Positions 63,313 through 64,000 of a DNA stretch of 64,000 bases are shown in pieces. The notes beneath the pieces are model-generated. The model saw nothing but the letters and a program-made list of their open reading frames with translations. It did no database searches and had not been told where the DNA came from. A program made the position numbers and the translations under genes. This stretch comes from Marinovum algicola (GTDB taxonomy: Bacteria; Pseudomonadota; Alphaproteobacteria; Rhodobacterales; Rhodobacteraceae): positions 248,001 to 312,000 of the forward strand of contig NZ_FNYY01000001.1 in NCBI RefSeq assembly GCF_900109145.1, in the 5' to 3' direction. Position 1 is the stretch's first letter. Every line of letters begins with the position of its first letter.

Positions 63313-64000
63313 TCAGTTGTCGAGGATCGCGCGCACGCGGTCGTACAGGCCTTCGGACCAGTCCGGGAACTTGGTATAGACTTCGGCCGTGGCGTCCTGG
63401 AAGGCCGCGATGTCGACGTCGCGGTTGAATGTGACGCCTTCGGCCTCGAGCTTGGAAATCCACTCTTCTTCCGAGTTCAGCATAACGTCGGTCATGAAGA
63501 CACCGGCCTTGTTGGCCTCTTCGTCCAGCACGATCTGGATGTCCTCGGGCAACGAGGCGAAGAGATCGGCGTTCATCATCAGCCCGGTGAAGCCCTTGAA
63601 ATGGCCGGTGAGCGAGATGGTTTTCTTGGTCTCGTGCAGCTTGGCGCCGTGGATCGAGGGCAGGGGCGCCTCGGCGCCATCGACCACGCCGGCGGACAGC
63701 GCCGAATAGACCTCACCCCAGGCGACCTGCGTCGGGCGCGCACCCATGGCGTTGAAGGTTTCCACCCACATGATGTTGGGCGGGGTGCGGAAGGTCATGC
63801 CTTCGGTGTCCGCGGGGCTGGAGATCGCCTTGTCGGCCAGCATGTGGCGCGCGCCGAACAGCCAGTTGAGCGACAGCAGTTCGATGCCGGATTCGCTGCG
63901 CAGCCGGTCCTTCATCTCGGCATAGAGATCGCTTTCCACGATTTTGGTGAAATCGCGGGGATCATCCATCAGGTAGGGCCCGCCCAGAACGCCGAAATCG
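63313..64000 (-). CDS. dctP: TRAP transporter substrate-binding protein (DctP), 5' end outside window
   Basis: Frame open to the window edge (residues ending at 64000 translate DFGVLGGPYLMDDPRDF), so the N-terminus and signal peptide are missing. FRTPPNIMWVETFNAMGARP and WGEVYSALSAGVVDGAEAPL are the DctP ligand-binding core with its carboxylate-binding Arg. First visible gene of the minus-strand operon that runs to the CoA-transferases. Confidence 0.92.
   Translation of the reverse strand, partial: DFGVLGGPYLMDDPRDFTKIVESDLYAEMKDRLRSESGIELLSLNWLFGARHMLADKAISSPADTEGMTFRTPPNIMWVETFNAMGARPTQVAWGEVYSALSAGVVDGAEAPLPSIHGAKLHETKKTISLTGHFKGFTGLMMNADLFASLPEDIQIVLDEEANKAGVFMTDVMLNSEEEWISKLEAEGVTFNRDVDIAAFQDATAEVYTKFPDWSEGLYDRVRAILDN

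Overview
The window is high-GC, densely packed DNA with many ATGA/GTGA start-stop overlaps. It most likely comes from an alphaproteobacterium of the Rhodobacteraceae (Roseobacter-type). This rests on the ccoNOQP/ccoGHIS cluster with FNR boxes and an adjacent universal stress protein gene, an LdtR-like MarR regulator, ThyX, SdhE, and dipeptide-type ABC and TRAP catabolic clusters. I saw no tRNA, rRNA, CRISPR array, integrase or phage genes.

Layout. 1-2.3 kb: nucleoside salvage operon (deoB end, add, upp). 2.4-3.8 kb: SPOR-domain envelope protein. 3.8-14.3 kb: cytochrome cbb3 oxidase structural genes (ccoNOQP) and maturation genes (ccoGHIS), split by a LysR gene and two tiny ORFs. FNR boxes lie before ccoG and between ccoN and the divergent stress protein gene. 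14.4-25.4 kb: mostly housekeeping genes (small transporter, cytochrome c, MarR, SdhE, XRE, aspartate aminotransferase, MATE exporter, VWA protein, glyoxalase I), then a Slam-type outer-membrane protein paired with a TbpB-like lipoprotein, then thyX. 25.4-26.7 kb: structured intergenic DNA, a small membrane protein and a decayed IS1182-type transposase.

26.7-44.7 kb is the most distinctive region. It holds a type II secretion locus (gspGHIJKLMN, then gspCDEF), its prepilin peptidase, a rhombosortase-like rhomboid protease, and a large secreted CLCA-like metalloprotease/VWA protein. That protein ends in a Gly-rich, transmembrane, Arg-rich tail of the kind rhombosortases process. A HupE-like membrane protein, a secreted unknown and a TPR-like lipoprotein complete the set. 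The block is flanked by the transposase remnant on the left and a truncated enolase-superfamily gene on the right, which suggests insertion or rearrangement.

44.7-56.9 kb: a catabolic cluster with a FadR-type GntR regulator and TGGT-N3-ACCA operators, Zn-dehydrogenase, KduD-like SDR, sulfatase, galactonate/mannonate dehydratase-like enzyme and a five-gene dipeptide-type ABC importer. It looks suited to uptake and breakdown of a sulfated or acidic sugar. 56.9-64 kb: a second GntR gene facing a minus-strand operon for a TRAP transporter, enoyl-CoA hydratase-like protein, IclR regulator and two class III CoA-transferases, consistent with uptake and CoA-dependent degradation of an organic acid.
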